Assembly: GCF_031191185.1 (NCBI RefSeq)
Contig: NZ_CP133465.1
Location: 126,501-190,500, forward strand
Source of the DNA: Prevotella nigrescens
GTDB taxonomy: Bacteria; Bacteroidota; Bacteroidia; Bacteroidales; Bacteroidaceae
DNA: 64,000 bases
Reading direction: 5' to 3'
The stretch's first letter is position 1; the number at the start of each line of letters is the position of its first letter. The notes below the pieces were generated by a model. It was not told the origin of the DNA and searched no databases. It saw only the letters and a program-made list of their open reading frames with translations. Below are positions 41,970 to 50,694 of the stretch, one piece after another. A program made the position numbers and the translations under genes.

Positions 41970-42551
41970 ATGAAGGTTGGAATATACGGCGGTTCGTTTA
42001 ATCCTATTCATAACGGACACATAAAACTGGCTGAAGTATTCTTAAAGGAACTTGGCTTAGACGAGGTTTGGTTTATGGTTTCGCCGCAAAATCCTTTTAA
42101 AATAAACAGCAAGTTATTAGACGATACACTGCGCTTGCAATTAGTGAAGAAAGCTTTGGAAGATAAAAAGAATATGATTGCTTGCAACTACGAGTTTAGT
42201 TTACCAAAGCCTTCGTATACTTGGGACACCTTACAACGACTTTCTTCTGATTTTCCTACCAATGAATTTATTCTTCTGATAGGTGGAGACAATTGGCAAG
42301 CGTTCGACAAATGGTATCACGCAAAGGATATTTTAGAAAACTATCGCATTGCCGTTTATCCGAGAAAGAGCAGTGAAACTGCAGGAAATTGCAATTTATT
42401 TTCGACTGAAAATGTAACCTTGCTGAACATTCCTCTTGTCAATATAAGCAGCACAGATATCCGGCAACACATAAAAAATGGAGAAACTATAAAAGGATTG
42501 GTTCCTGAATGTATTGAAAATGATATAAAAATGTTTTATAATAGAATATAA
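41970..42551 (+). CDS. nadD: Nicotinate-nucleotide adenylyltransferase
   Basis: The 193-residue protein has GGSFNPIHNGH at 7-17, the (H/T)xGH nucleotidyl-transfer motif, and ISSTDIR near the C-terminus, both diagnostic of NadD. It adenylates nicotinate mononucleotide in NAD synthesis. It is the third gene of the yicC operon. Confidence 0.96.
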   Translation: MKVGIYGGSFNPIHNGHIKLAEVFLKELGLDEVWFMVSPQNPFKINSKLLDDTLRLQLVKKALEDKKNMIACNYEFSLPKPSYTWDTLQRLSSDFPTNEFILLIGGDNWQAFDKWYHAKDILENYRIAVYPRKSSETAGNCNLFSTENVTLLNIPLVNISSTDIRQHIKNGETIKGLVPECIENDIKMFYNRI

Positions 42552-42616
42552 AAACTATCGGAAGATGCTGACAAGCTATACAAACAAGCACACTGTTGAA
42601 CGGAAATTATAATAAG

Positions 42617-44065
42617 ATGGCAGAACAAACTTTAAAAGAAAAAACGGCAAAAGGACTCTTCTGGGGAGCATTGAACAACGGTACAATGCAGATTTTGAAT
42701 GTGCTTATTGGTATTTTGTTGGCTCGTTTGCTTTCCAATGCCGATTACGGTCTAATGGGAATGCTTGCTGTTTTTACTGCTGTTGCAGGAGCCTTACAAG
42801 AAAGTGGCTTTACTTCTGCTATCGCAAATATAGAAAATCCTACGGACAACGACTATAATTCGGTGTTTTGGTTCAGCACTATTGTAAGTTGGTGCTCGTA
42901 TCTGGTGCTTTTCTTTTGCGCTCCGCTAATTGCTGACTTCTTCCACCATGCAGAACTCGTAAATCTTTCTCGTTTCCTATTTGTTTCTTTGCTTTTCTCT
43001 GCCATTGGTACTGCACCAACGGCATATCTGTTCAAGAACATTATGGTAAAGGAAACAACTATCTTGCGTGTATCGTCTTTGGTAGTTTCGGGCATTGTCG
43101 GCATCGTGTTGGCACTGCAGAATTATGGTTACTGGAGCTTGGCTTGGCAGCAGGTTCTATATATAACGCTTACAAGTTTAGGGCGTTTTTTTATAATCCC
43201 TTGGCGACCTTCCTTGAAAATAAGTTTTGCTCCAATACGCAGAATGTTCTCTTTCAGCTACAAAATCTTAATTACTACTGTTGTAAACATAGTGAGCCAA
43301 AACTTACTTACATTCATTTTCGGACGCCTTTACACGGCAAATGCTGTTGGAAACTTCTCGCAAGCATTCAAATGGGACACGATGGCAAGTACAATGGTAT
43401 CGGGAACTACATCGCAAGTGGCACAACCTGTATTGGCAGAAGTGAAGTCGGAAACAGAACGACAAGCAGTCGTTTTCAGGAAGATGCTACGTTTCACCGC
43501 CTTCTTAGCCTTCCCAGCCATGTTTGGTTTGAGCATGGTTGCACACGAATTTATAATTGTCCTCATATCCAACAAGTGGGCAGATAGTATTCCGCTGCTT
43601 CGCATACTTTGCATCAGTGGCGCTTTTCTGCCTTTCTACACATTATATCAGAATTTGATGATAAGCCGTGGCAAATCTGATGTATATTTATGGGTAACAA
43701 CTTCGCTTATTGCAGTTCAGTTATTGCTTGTTTTGTTGTGCCATAGCAAGGGAATGGTGTTCATGGTGAGCGCTTATACAGTAGCCACAGTACTCTGGCT
43801 GTTTGTTTGGCAATATTTTGCATATCGCGAAATCTCCCTTCGCTTATACGATGTTTTGTGTGACATTACACCTTATATGGTTATTTCTGCAGCAATTATA
43901 ATCGCAGTTTATTTTGCTACAAGCGGTATTCAAAATCTTATAATTCTCTTATTGACACGAATAATCTTGGCAGTTGCAGCCTACTTCATTGTCATGAAAC
44001 TATTAGGTTCTAAAATGCTCGACGAATGTATTGCCTATTTGTTTCATAAAAGGATAAAACCGTGA
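42617..44065 (+). CDS. Lipid-linked oligosaccharide flippase (Wzx/WzxC-like, MOP superfamily)
   Basis: A 482-residue membrane protein with about 12-14 helices. The N-terminus KTAKGLFWGALNNGTMQILN and the segment GLMGMLAVFTAVAGALQESGFTSAI are typical of WzxC-like polysaccharide biosynthesis proteins. These flip undecaprenyl-linked sugars across the inner membrane. I take ATG 42617 (MAEQTLKEK) as the start; an ATG at 42596 would add seven residues. It follows nadD by 65 bp and is not clearly tied to a glycan cluster nearby. Confidence 0.88.
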   Translation: MAEQTLKEKTAKGLFWGALNNGTMQILNVLIGILLARLLSNADYGLMGMLAVFTAVAGALQESGFTSAIANIENPTDNDYNSVFWFSTIVSWCSYLVLFFCAPLIADFFHHAELVNLSRFLFVSLLFSAIGTAPTAYLFKNIMVKETTILRVSSLVVSGIVGIVLALQNYGYWSLAWQQVLYITLTSLGRFFIIPWRPSLKISFAPIRRMFSFSYKILITTVVNIVSQNLLTFIFGRLYTANAVGNFSQAFKWDTMASTMVSGTTSQVAQPVLAEVKSETERQAVVFRKMLRFTAFLAFPAMFGLSMVAHEFIIVLISNKWADSIPLLRILCISGAFLPFYTLYQNLMISRGKSDVYLWVTTSLIAVQLLLVLLCHSKGMVFMVSAYTVATVLWLFVWQYFAYREISLRLYDVLCDITPYMVISAAIIIAVYFATSGIQNLIILLLTRIILAVAAYFIVMKLLGSKMLDECIAYLFHKRIKP

Positions 44066-44238
44066 AAGAGGAACTGTCAGATACAAGCAGATTTTGTAGC
44101 ACTTGGAAAGTTGGAAACAACCCTTTCGCTTACAAATCCCAAAGAATTGTTTTCGATTTTCAGAACGTTATTTCTTTCCATTCAAATATTCCCATTTACT
44201 AAATCGTAGGATACAAAACGCACCGAGAATAGTTTACA

Positions 44239-44281
44239 TTGAATAAAACAAATATCTCAATTGAATAGAACAGATATCTCA
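44239..44281. repeat. Two 22-bp-period direct repeats
   Basis: TTGAATAAAACAAATATCTCA (44239) and TTGAATAGAACAGATATCTCA (44261) differ at two of 21 bases and start 22 bp apart. They lie in the 292-bp gap after the flippase gene, which otherwise shows only the terminator at 44306. Confidence 0.65.
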
Positions 44282-44305
44282 TTTTTAGAATGAAAGAAAG
44301 GGAAA

Positions 44306-44339
44306 AAGAGCGAAACTCTACTCATAGAGTTTCGCTCTT
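44306..44339. terminator. Bidirectional intrinsic terminator
   Basis: AAGAGCGAAACTCT and AGAGTTTCGCTCTT form a 14-bp stem with a short loop. On the minus strand a T-run follows (TTTTTCCC), ending the barrel-protein transcript. Confidence 0.9.
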
Positions 44340-44357
44340 ACATATCTTCTTAATTAA

Positions 44358-44840
44358 TTAAAATTCGTAGCCCACTTTGACAGTAAGACCATCGTAAGTG
44401 CCCGATATTCTAAAATATTCATTGTAATCCCAGCTAAGACATTGGCTTGCATAACCAACACCAATTGTTACATTCGAGAATTTTATTCCAGTAGTTCCGC
44501 TAAAATAAAAACCACCATCTAATCCCTTTTCCAATGATGCTCCATAGCCTGGCTTTAGGTCTATGTAAGGCTTAATCTTGCCTTGTACAGGTACTGTTAC
44601 GTGTACATCAGCAAATACAGGCATTATGAAGTTTTCACTTTCTGTATAATAATTGAAGCCTAAACCACCACCAAGTCTGAAGTATTTATTTATATTGCCA
44701 CCGATGGCACCAACTAATTCCAGTCTACCTGAATTGCCACTGCCGAATGTATAGCCACCTTCAATGTTTCCACGAAGTTGCTGTGCTGATACTGTAATAC
44801 CAAATAAGACCGCTCCTGCTATTAAAAATAACTTTCTCAT
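44358..44840 (-). CDS. Small outer-membrane beta-barrel protein
   Basis: A 160-residue protein with a signal peptide (MRKLFLIAGAVLFGITVSAQ) and alternating strands (GGYTFGSGNSGRLELVGAIG, LRLGGGLGFNYYTESENF-like), ending VKVGYEF with the C-terminal phenylalanine of outer-membrane barrels. About eight strands. No specific function. It lies 23 bp after the M23 peptidase gene and shares its strand and terminator region. Confidence 0.78.
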   Translation of the reverse strand: MRKLFLIAGAVLFGITVSAQQLRGNIEGGYTFGSGNSGRLELVGAIGGNINKYFRLGGGLGFNYYTESENFIMPVFADVHVTVPVQGKIKPYIDLKPGYGASLEKGLDGGFYFSGTTGIKFSNVTIGVGYASQCLSWDYNEYFRISGTYDGLTVKVGYEF

Positions 44841-44863
44841 ATATTCTTACTATATCTTTACAA

Positions 44864-45865
44864 TTAGCTATACCTTAATATTTGGCCTTGTACAAGTGTT
44901 GTATATATACCTAAGTGATTCAGTTTACACAATTGTTCCTTGCTTATACCGTGCTGGCGTGCTATCGATTCGAGTGTTTCGCCTTCCGTTACCTTGTGGT
45001 AGAGTATTTGGTTACTGTTTGTTTGCTGTGCACCCGAATTGCGGCGAGCAGAGTAATCGGTATTCGGCATGCTGCTTTCATTAAACGAGTATCGGGTGCG
45101 CCCCTTTCCCTGAATATTCTCACGCGAATAGCCTGGACTTGCGTCTTTGCCACGAAGCGCTGTAGCACGAGCCGACTCGTTGTCCAAAGTTTGCTTGCGG
45201 AAAACGTAGAAATCGCCAGTTACGTCTTGGTGGGGAAAATCAAACAGAAGAGCCGGGTTGATGGCTACACCTGCCAAACGTGTTTCGAAGTGCAAGTGCG
45301 AACCTGTAGAACGCCCTGTGTTGCCACCGAGTGCGATAGGTTCACCGGCTCTAACAGTTTGGTTTGCATAGACAATTTGTTTTGAAAGATGCCCATAATA
45401 GGTTTCCAAGCCATTGTTGTGGCGAATGACTATATACTTTCCATAGCCTCTTGCATCGTATCCTACAATGCGAACCTTACCAGAGAATGCTGCGCGGATA
45501 GTATCACCGATATATACCTTAATATCGAGTCCTTTATGAGCACGTCCCCAACGACGGCCGTAGTTACTTGTAACCACCCTGCTTGGAGTAGGCATGTGGA
45601 AGCCACGCAAGTCTATTTTGTAGACATCAGGCAAATATCCTTGTGCGTGTGTTTTAGAGTTGCTCCAGTCGTTGTATAAAGATGCCGATGGACTTTCTAC
45701 TTCTTCTGCTTCTTGTAAGCGATTTATAACCATCGTGTCTAATGATTTGGCACGGCGGTCTACGGGCGATTGGCGTGCTATTAAGTCTTGTGCGCAAACT
45801 GGCGTAACAACAAAACCTAACAAAGCCGATAAACCTAATGTTTTTACTATTCTTTTTAAAGTCAT
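44864..45865 (-). CDS. M23 family peptidase with C-terminal LysM domain
   Basis: I start at 45865 (MTLKRIVKTLGLSALLGFVV), which begins a proper signal peptide ending at CAQ; the frame is open to 46012 but a promoter lies inside that extension. The 333-residue protein has an M23/LytM domain with HKGLD and SHLHFE supplying zinc ligands, then a linker rich in serine and asparagine and a LysM domain (VTEGETLESIARQHGISKEQ). It probably cuts peptidoglycan cross-links, or acts as an EnvC/NlpD-like activator; the intact zinc ligands favour catalysis. Confidence 0.9.
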   Translation of the reverse strand: MTLKRIVKTLGLSALLGFVVTPVCAQDLIARQSPVDRRAKSLDTMVINRLQEAEEVESPSASLYNDWSNSKTHAQGYLPDVYKIDLRGFHMPTPSRVVTSNYGRRWGRAHKGLDIKVYIGDTIRAAFSGKVRIVGYDARGYGKYIVIRHNNGLETYYGHLSKQIVYANQTVRAGEPIALGGNTGRSTGSHLHFETRLAGVAINPALLFDFPHQDVTGDFYVFRKQTLDNESARATALRGKDASPGYSRENIQGKGRTRYSFNESSMPNTDYSARRNSGAQQTNSNQILYHKVTEGETLESIARQHGISKEQLCKLNHLGIYTTLVQGQILRYS

Positions 45866-45983
45866 TATATTTTCTTTTCTGATTCGGTTATATTTCAAAT
45901 GGATTAACCGTTTGAGTTTCCAAAATGTTGTTCTTAAGTAGTTGAACAATACAAAAGACCAGCTAAATCGATTAAGAACGTTG

Positions 45984-45991
45984 CAAAGATA
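45984..45991 (-). promoter_or_regulatory. Promoter -7 element of the M23 peptidase gene
   Basis: Reads TATCTTTG on the minus strand, implying a start near 45977 and excluding the upstream ATG at 46012. Confidence 0.55.
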
Positions 45992-46130
45992 GGTATTTTC
46001 TAACAAAGACATTACTGTCTTAACAGTTTTTATTGTATTGCGAGATGGCTGTTCCGTCCACTTTATATATTTGTATATTTATCTTCAACTCCTTTACTTA
46101 GGGAGTCGTAGGACATTTGTTGGTATATAT

Positions 46131-48227
46131 TTACGAGATTGCTGCCCAGTTTATATTAGTATTTCTTAACTCTTTAAGTCTGTCCCAAAGCAAATTATAT
46201 TCACTTTTCGAGCAAGTAGGGTCGTTGTCTATTATCTTCTTGGCTTCGTCGCGAGCCAATTGGACCAGCTGTCCGTCGCGAGCTATATCTGCTATTTTCA
46301 GGTCGAACGCAATACCACTCTGTTGCGTACCCTCAAGGTCGCCCGGCCCGCGGAGTTTTAGGTCGGCTTCGGCTATTTCAAATCCATCGTTCGTATCGCA
46401 CATAATATCTATTCGTCGGCGTGTCTCGGTTGTCAGTTTATGGCTGGTTACCAGTATGCAGAAACTTTGTTCAGCACCTCTGCCCACCCTACCCCTAAGC
46501 TGATGTAGCTGTGACAAGCCAAAGCGTTGAGCATCTAAAATAACCATAACACTTGCATTTGGAACATTTACGCCTACTTCTATAACGGTAGTGGCAACAA
46601 GTATCTGTGTTTTCCCCTCCACGAAGAGTTTCATTTCGGCTTCTTTCTCCTTATCCTTCATCTTGCCGTGAATCTTGCTCATCTTAAATTCGGGGAACAC
46701 TTCTTTTAGTGCTTCATAACCACTTTCAAGGTTTTTAAGATCGATTTTCTCGCTCTCTTTGATTAGCGGGAATACGATGTAAACTTGACGTCCTAAGTTT
46801 ATCTGCTTGCGAATGCCGTCGTAGAGGCTTGTTGTCTGTGTGTCGAACTTGTGAATGGTTTGTATCGGTTTGCGTCCGGGAGGCAGTTCGTCTATCACAC
46901 TCACATCTAAATCGCCGTATAGGGTCATTGCTAAGGTGCGCGGAATAGGGGTAGCAGTCATTACAAGAATATGTGGTGGATTTTCGTTCTTGCTCCATAG
47001 TTTTGCACGTTGCGCCACACCGAAGCGGTGTTGTTCGTCAATGACAGCTAAGCCGAGGTTGTTGAACTGTACCTTGTCTTCTATAATGGCATGTGTTCCT
47101 ACAGCAATATGAATGGAACCATCGATGAGTCCGTCCATCACTTCTTTACGTTTTTTGCCCTTTACGATACCTGTGAGCAACTCTATGCGTAGGTTCATAC
47201 CCTTCAGAAGGTCTTTCAAGGTTTGTAAATGCTGTTCAGCAAGAATTTCGGTAGGTGCCATCAAACATGCCTGGAAACCATTATCGACGGCAATAAGCAT
47301 GGACATCAGTGCGACAAGTGTCTTTCCGGAACCGACGTCGCCTTGTAGCAAACGGTTCATTTGCTTTCCGCTCCCCATGTCGGCACGAATCTCTTTCATT
47401 ACGCGCTTCTGGGCATTGGTAAGTTCGAAAGGCAAGTTATGCGTATAAAACCAATTGAACTGTGTGCCAATAGTTTTGAAGTAGTAGCCTCTGTACTTCC
47501 TTCGCTGATCGCTCGCATACCTTAATATATTCAGCTGCACATAGAACAGTTCCTCAAACTTCAAACGAACTTGTGCTCGTTGTGTGTCGTCTACCGAGTT
47601 CGGATAGTGGATTTTGCGTAAAGCATCGTTGCGTGAAATAAGATGCAGGCGTTGGGTAATGAAGTTGGGTAACGTTTCGGGCAATGGCGTAACCAGTTTC
47701 TCTAAAAGCGTTTTGGTCAGTTTTTCTATGGTATGCGAGGTTATCCCCGACTTCTTCATTTTCTCTGTAGTCGTATAGAATGGTTGCATGCCCATGTTGT
47801 TGAGTTGCAGTTCTGAAGCGTCGTCTATGTCGGGGTGTGTAAATTGGAAGCGTTGATTGTAGATAGACGGTTTCCCAAATATTACATATTCTTTTCCGAT
47901 GAAGTAGTTCTTATATATATATTGTGTACCATTGAACCAAACGAGATCGCAAACACCGTGTCCATCGCTGAAGTGGGCAACGATGCGTTTCTTTCGTCGT
48001 CCCATATCAAATTCCTCGAAACTTAGGATATGCCCTTTTATTTGAACGTAGGGCATGTCGGGAACAAGTTCCGAAATGCGATAAACCTTTGTACGGTCTA
48101 TGTATTTATATGGATAGTACTCTAACAAGTCGCCATAAGTAGAGATACCAAGTTCTTTTCTCAGAATCTCTTTGCGGTGTGGTCCTACCCCCGTAAGATA
48201 CATTATGTCTTGTTGGAGTATGTCCAT
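46131..48227 (-). CDS. recG: ATP-dependent DNA helicase RecG
   Basis: The 698-residue protein has the N-terminal wedge/OB-fold domain, Walker A GDVGSGKT near residue 300, DEQH as the helicase motif II, TATPIPRTLAM as motif III and the C-terminal RecG signature with QLHQLRGRVGRG. It remodels stalled replication forks and branch-migrates junctions. Full length for the family. It follows ispD by 9 bp on the same strand. Confidence 0.97.
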   Translation of the reverse strand: MDILQQDIMYLTGVGPHRKEILRKELGISTYGDLLEYYPYKYIDRTKVYRISELVPDMPYVQIKGHILSFEEFDMGRRKKRIVAHFSDGHGVCDLVWFNGTQYIYKNYFIGKEYVIFGKPSIYNQRFQFTHPDIDDASELQLNNMGMQPFYTTTEKMKKSGITSHTIEKLTKTLLEKLVTPLPETLPNFITQRLHLISRNDALRKIHYPNSVDDTQRAQVRLKFEELFYVQLNILRYASDQRRKYRGYYFKTIGTQFNWFYTHNLPFELTNAQKRVMKEIRADMGSGKQMNRLLQGDVGSGKTLVALMSMLIAVDNGFQACLMAPTEILAEQHLQTLKDLLKGMNLRIELLTGIVKGKKRKEVMDGLIDGSIHIAVGTHAIIEDKVQFNNLGLAVIDEQHRFGVAQRAKLWSKNENPPHILVMTATPIPRTLAMTLYGDLDVSVIDELPPGRKPIQTIHKFDTQTTSLYDGIRKQINLGRQVYIVFPLIKESEKIDLKNLESGYEALKEVFPEFKMSKIHGKMKDKEKEAEMKLFVEGKTQILVATTVIEVGVNVPNASVMVILDAQRFGLSQLHQLRGRVGRGAEQSFCILVTSHKLTTETRRRIDIMCDTNDGFEIAEADLKLRGPGDLEGTQQSGIAFDLKIADIARDGQLVQLARDEAKKIIDNDPTCSKSEYNLLWDRLKELRNTNINWAAIS

Positions 48228-48236
48228 TCAGGCTCG

Positions 48237-48923
48237 TCAATTTTTTGTTTCTTTCTCCTTTATAAGTATTTCGGCCAATTTTAGGTCTAACGGTGTTGTT
48301 ATCTTAATGTTCTCCCGGTTGCCTTCTACTAACGATATTTTACAACCAAATTGCTCCATTACAGTAGCATCGTCGGTGAAGGATTCCTGATAAGGTTGTG
48401 CAAAAACCACCTTTGCCATCGCAATGTTAAACACTTGTGGCGTTTGTACACTGCGGTAATTGGCTCGTTCTACACTTCTTGAACTTCCGTTCTCTTCGAC
48501 AATGCGTAAACTTTCGGTTATGGGCATCACGGGAATAGCAGCACAAGTACGTTGTGCTTCGTCGTAACATCGCTTAATCGTATCGACCGATACAAAAGGA
48601 CGCACTCCATCATGAATTCCAACAAGTCCATCGTTGCTTTCTGGGATATGCGATAAACCATTGAGCGATGATTCGAAACGTGTAGAACCACCATTCACAA
48701 TTTGATGTTCGATGGTAAAAGCATACTTGTTGCATAGCTCCCGCCACAAGTCTTGTTGCTCTTCGGGGAGCACAAGAATAATATTCAATGTCTTATCGTA
48801 CTCATAAAAACGCTCGATGGTATGCATCAAGATGGGCTTGCCGCCGATGAGCAGGAACTGTTTGGGCAGTTCGCTCCCCATTCGTTGTCCTTTGCCACCT
48901 GCTACTATTACGATATAATTCAT
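48237..48923 (-). CDS. ispD: 2-C-methyl-D-erythritol 4-phosphate cytidylyltransferase
   Basis: A 228-residue cytidylyltransferase. VAGGKGQRMGSELPKQFLLI at the N-terminus holds the CTP-binding loop; VGIHDGVRPFVS and the C-terminal TTPLDLKLAE are diagnostic of IspD. It makes CDP-methylerythritol in the non-mevalonate isoprenoid pathway. It sits between recG and a DJ-1 gene on the same strand; the three are probably one transcript. Confidence 0.95.
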   Translation of the reverse strand: MNYIVIVAGGKGQRMGSELPKQFLLIGGKPILMHTIERFYEYDKTLNIILVLPEEQQDLWRELCNKYAFTIEHQIVNGGSTRFESSLNGLSHIPESNDGLVGIHDGVRPFVSVDTIKRCYDEAQRTCAAIPVMPITESLRIVEENGSSRSVERANYRSVQTPQVFNIAMAKVVFAQPYQESFTDDATVMEQFGCKISLVEGNRENIKITTPLDLKLAEILIKEKETKN

Positions 48924-48948
48924 TGTTTAATACGATTTAGGACATTGT

Positions 48949-49518
48949 TTAATGGAGTTTTATTAACTCTGAGACCAACATTCCGTCTTTCACATCTTTT
49001 GCAATTGCTGCTGAGGTGAGCTGTTCCAAGATAGCAAAACCGTAGATGAAAGCAGCAGCAGGTCCTTTGCCAGTAGTGATATTACCGTCTATTGTGCAAA
49101 GTTCTCCTGTGTATTCTGCACCAGTCAGTCGTTTTTCAAAACCAGGATAGCAAGTTGCATGCTTACCTCTTAATACTCCAACAGAACCTAAAACCATTGG
49201 CGCAGCACAGATTGCACCCAGACGTTTGCCTTTTTCGTTTTGCTCTACAAGCAATTTGCGCAACCCTTCGTGCAGGTTTAAGTTGGCTGCACCAGGCATT
49301 CCACCTGGCAGCATAAGTATGTCTGCATCAAAAAAATCATCGACCTCATCGAACAAAAGGTCAGCTTTAACTGTTATTCCGTTTGCAGATTTTACCATTA
49401 AGCTATTGGAGATGCTTACAGTCTTAACCTCAACTCCCCCTCTTCGGAGAATATCTACAGGTGCTAATGCTTCTATATCTTCAAAGCCATTAGCAAGAAA
49501 TTCGTATGCTTTTGCCAT
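48949..49518 (-). CDS. DJ-1/PfpI family protein (YajL/ThiJ-like)
   Basis: A 189-residue protein with the DJ-1 fold: the acidic residue in FLANGFEDIEAL near the N-terminus and the nucleophile elbow LGAICAAPMVLG with its cysteine around residue 105. Members act in protein repair, glyoxalase-like chemistry or chaperoning; the exact role is unsettled. A TATATTTG promoter with -33 box lies about 135 bp upstream. It heads the DJ-1-ispD-recG unit. Confidence 0.93.
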   Translation of the reverse strand: MAKAYEFLANGFEDIEALAPVDILRRGGVEVKTVSISNSLMVKSANGITVKADLLFDEVDDFFDADILMLPGGMPGAANLNLHEGLRKLLVEQNEKGKRLGAICAAPMVLGSVGVLRGKHATCYPGFEKRLTGAEYTGELCTIDGNITTGKGPAAAFIYGFAILEQLTSAAIAKDVKDGMLVSELIKLH

Positions 49519-49651
49519 ATATTTTCATTTAAACCTTTAACATTCCATCTTATTTTGTTATTTTTGCAAAAGGAAAGCATCGGTCAAGCTCTTTAGATAT
49601 GACCAGGAAGATGCTCAACAATGTATTCTTTCTCTTTAGGAAAGACGATTG

Positions 49652-49683
49652 CAAATATACAATATTATTCACAAACTGACAAA
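49652..49683 (-). promoter_or_regulatory. Promoter of the DJ-1-ispD-recG unit
   Basis: On the minus strand TTTG (49680-49683) and TATATTTG (49652-49659) are 20 bp apart, fitting the -33/-7 pattern. Confidence 0.6.
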
Positions 49684-49741
49684 GACGAAAGAGAAAAGAT
49701 TAGTTATGCGCTGTATTTGAAAACAGAATATAACTTTAGAA

Positions 49742-50638
49742 ATGAGATTTATGACAAGAAAAGAACTTAGTTTCGCGATCTTCGGAAATAGCAGACAAAC
49801 GCTTGAAGCCAACTATATAAAAGATGTCTTTGATTATCTTACTAAATATGGGGCAAGAACCTTTGTAGAGGAACATCTATACGAAGGACTTTGCAAGAAT
49901 CTGATTAAGAAGGAACAAGTAGCGGGGGTAATTAAAGAAAATGACTTTAATACCGATTATGCTATCTCTTTAGGAGGCGATGGTACGTTTCTTAGAGCAG
50001 CCAGCAGAGTAGGTGCAAAGCAAATTCCAATTATTGGAGTGAATATGGGACGTTTGGGTTTCCTTGCTGATGTGTTGCCTAACGAAATAGAAGAAGTCTT
50101 AGACGATATATATAAAGGTGATTTCGATATTGACGAACGTTCTGTTATCAAAATAGAAACGGAGAACGAGGTTATAGAGACGAGTCCCTACGCTCTGAAC
50201 GATATTTCTATACTGAAACGCGATAATGCATCAATGATAACAATACACGCCAGGATAGATGATGAATATTTGGTAACGTACCAAGCTGACGGCTTAATAG
50301 TGAGTACTCCCACCGGTTCTACAGCTTATTCGTTGTCAAATGGTGGCCCCATTATTGTTCCTCGGGGTGATATTCTGTGTCTGACCCCTGTAGCACCACA
50401 CAGTTTAAATATCCGTCCGATAGTGTTTAACGACGATGTTGTCATACGTTTAGAGGTAGAGAGTAGAAGCCATAACTATCTTGTTGCCATTGATGGACGT
50501 TCTGTAAAACTTAAGGAGGGAACCATGCTGACAATAAGGAAAGCTCCATTTGTAACACGAATAGTGAAGCGTCGGGATTATAGCTATTTCGCTACATTGC
50601 GCACGAAGCTGATGTGGGGTGCTGATTTGCGAAAGTAA
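49742..50638 (+). CDS. nadK: NAD kinase
   Basis: The 298-residue enzyme has SLGGDGTFLRAA with GGDG at 78-81, the catalytic motif of ATP-NAD kinases, and YQADGLIVSTPTGSTAYSLS, the NAD-binding region. It makes NADP+ in the cytoplasm. The start is either 49742 or an ATG three codons on (MTRKEL); nothing decides between them. Confidence 0.95.
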   Translation: MRFMTRKELSFAIFGNSRQTLEANYIKDVFDYLTKYGARTFVEEHLYEGLCKNLIKKEQVAGVIKENDFNTDYAISLGGDGTFLRAASRVGAKQIPIIGVNMGRLGFLADVLPNEIEEVLDDIYKGDFDIDERSVIKIETENEVIETSPYALNDISILKRDNASMITIHARIDDEYLVTYQADGLIVSTPTGSTAYSLSNGGPIIVPRGDILCLTPVAPHSLNIRPIVFNDDVVIRLEVESRSHNYLVAIDGRSVKLKEGTMLTIRKAPFVTRIVKRRDYSYFATLRTKLMWGADLRK

Positions 50639-50694
50639 CATAACGTCTCAAGCTATATGATGAAGACGAAATAAAGAAAAGGGTCTCCAACGTA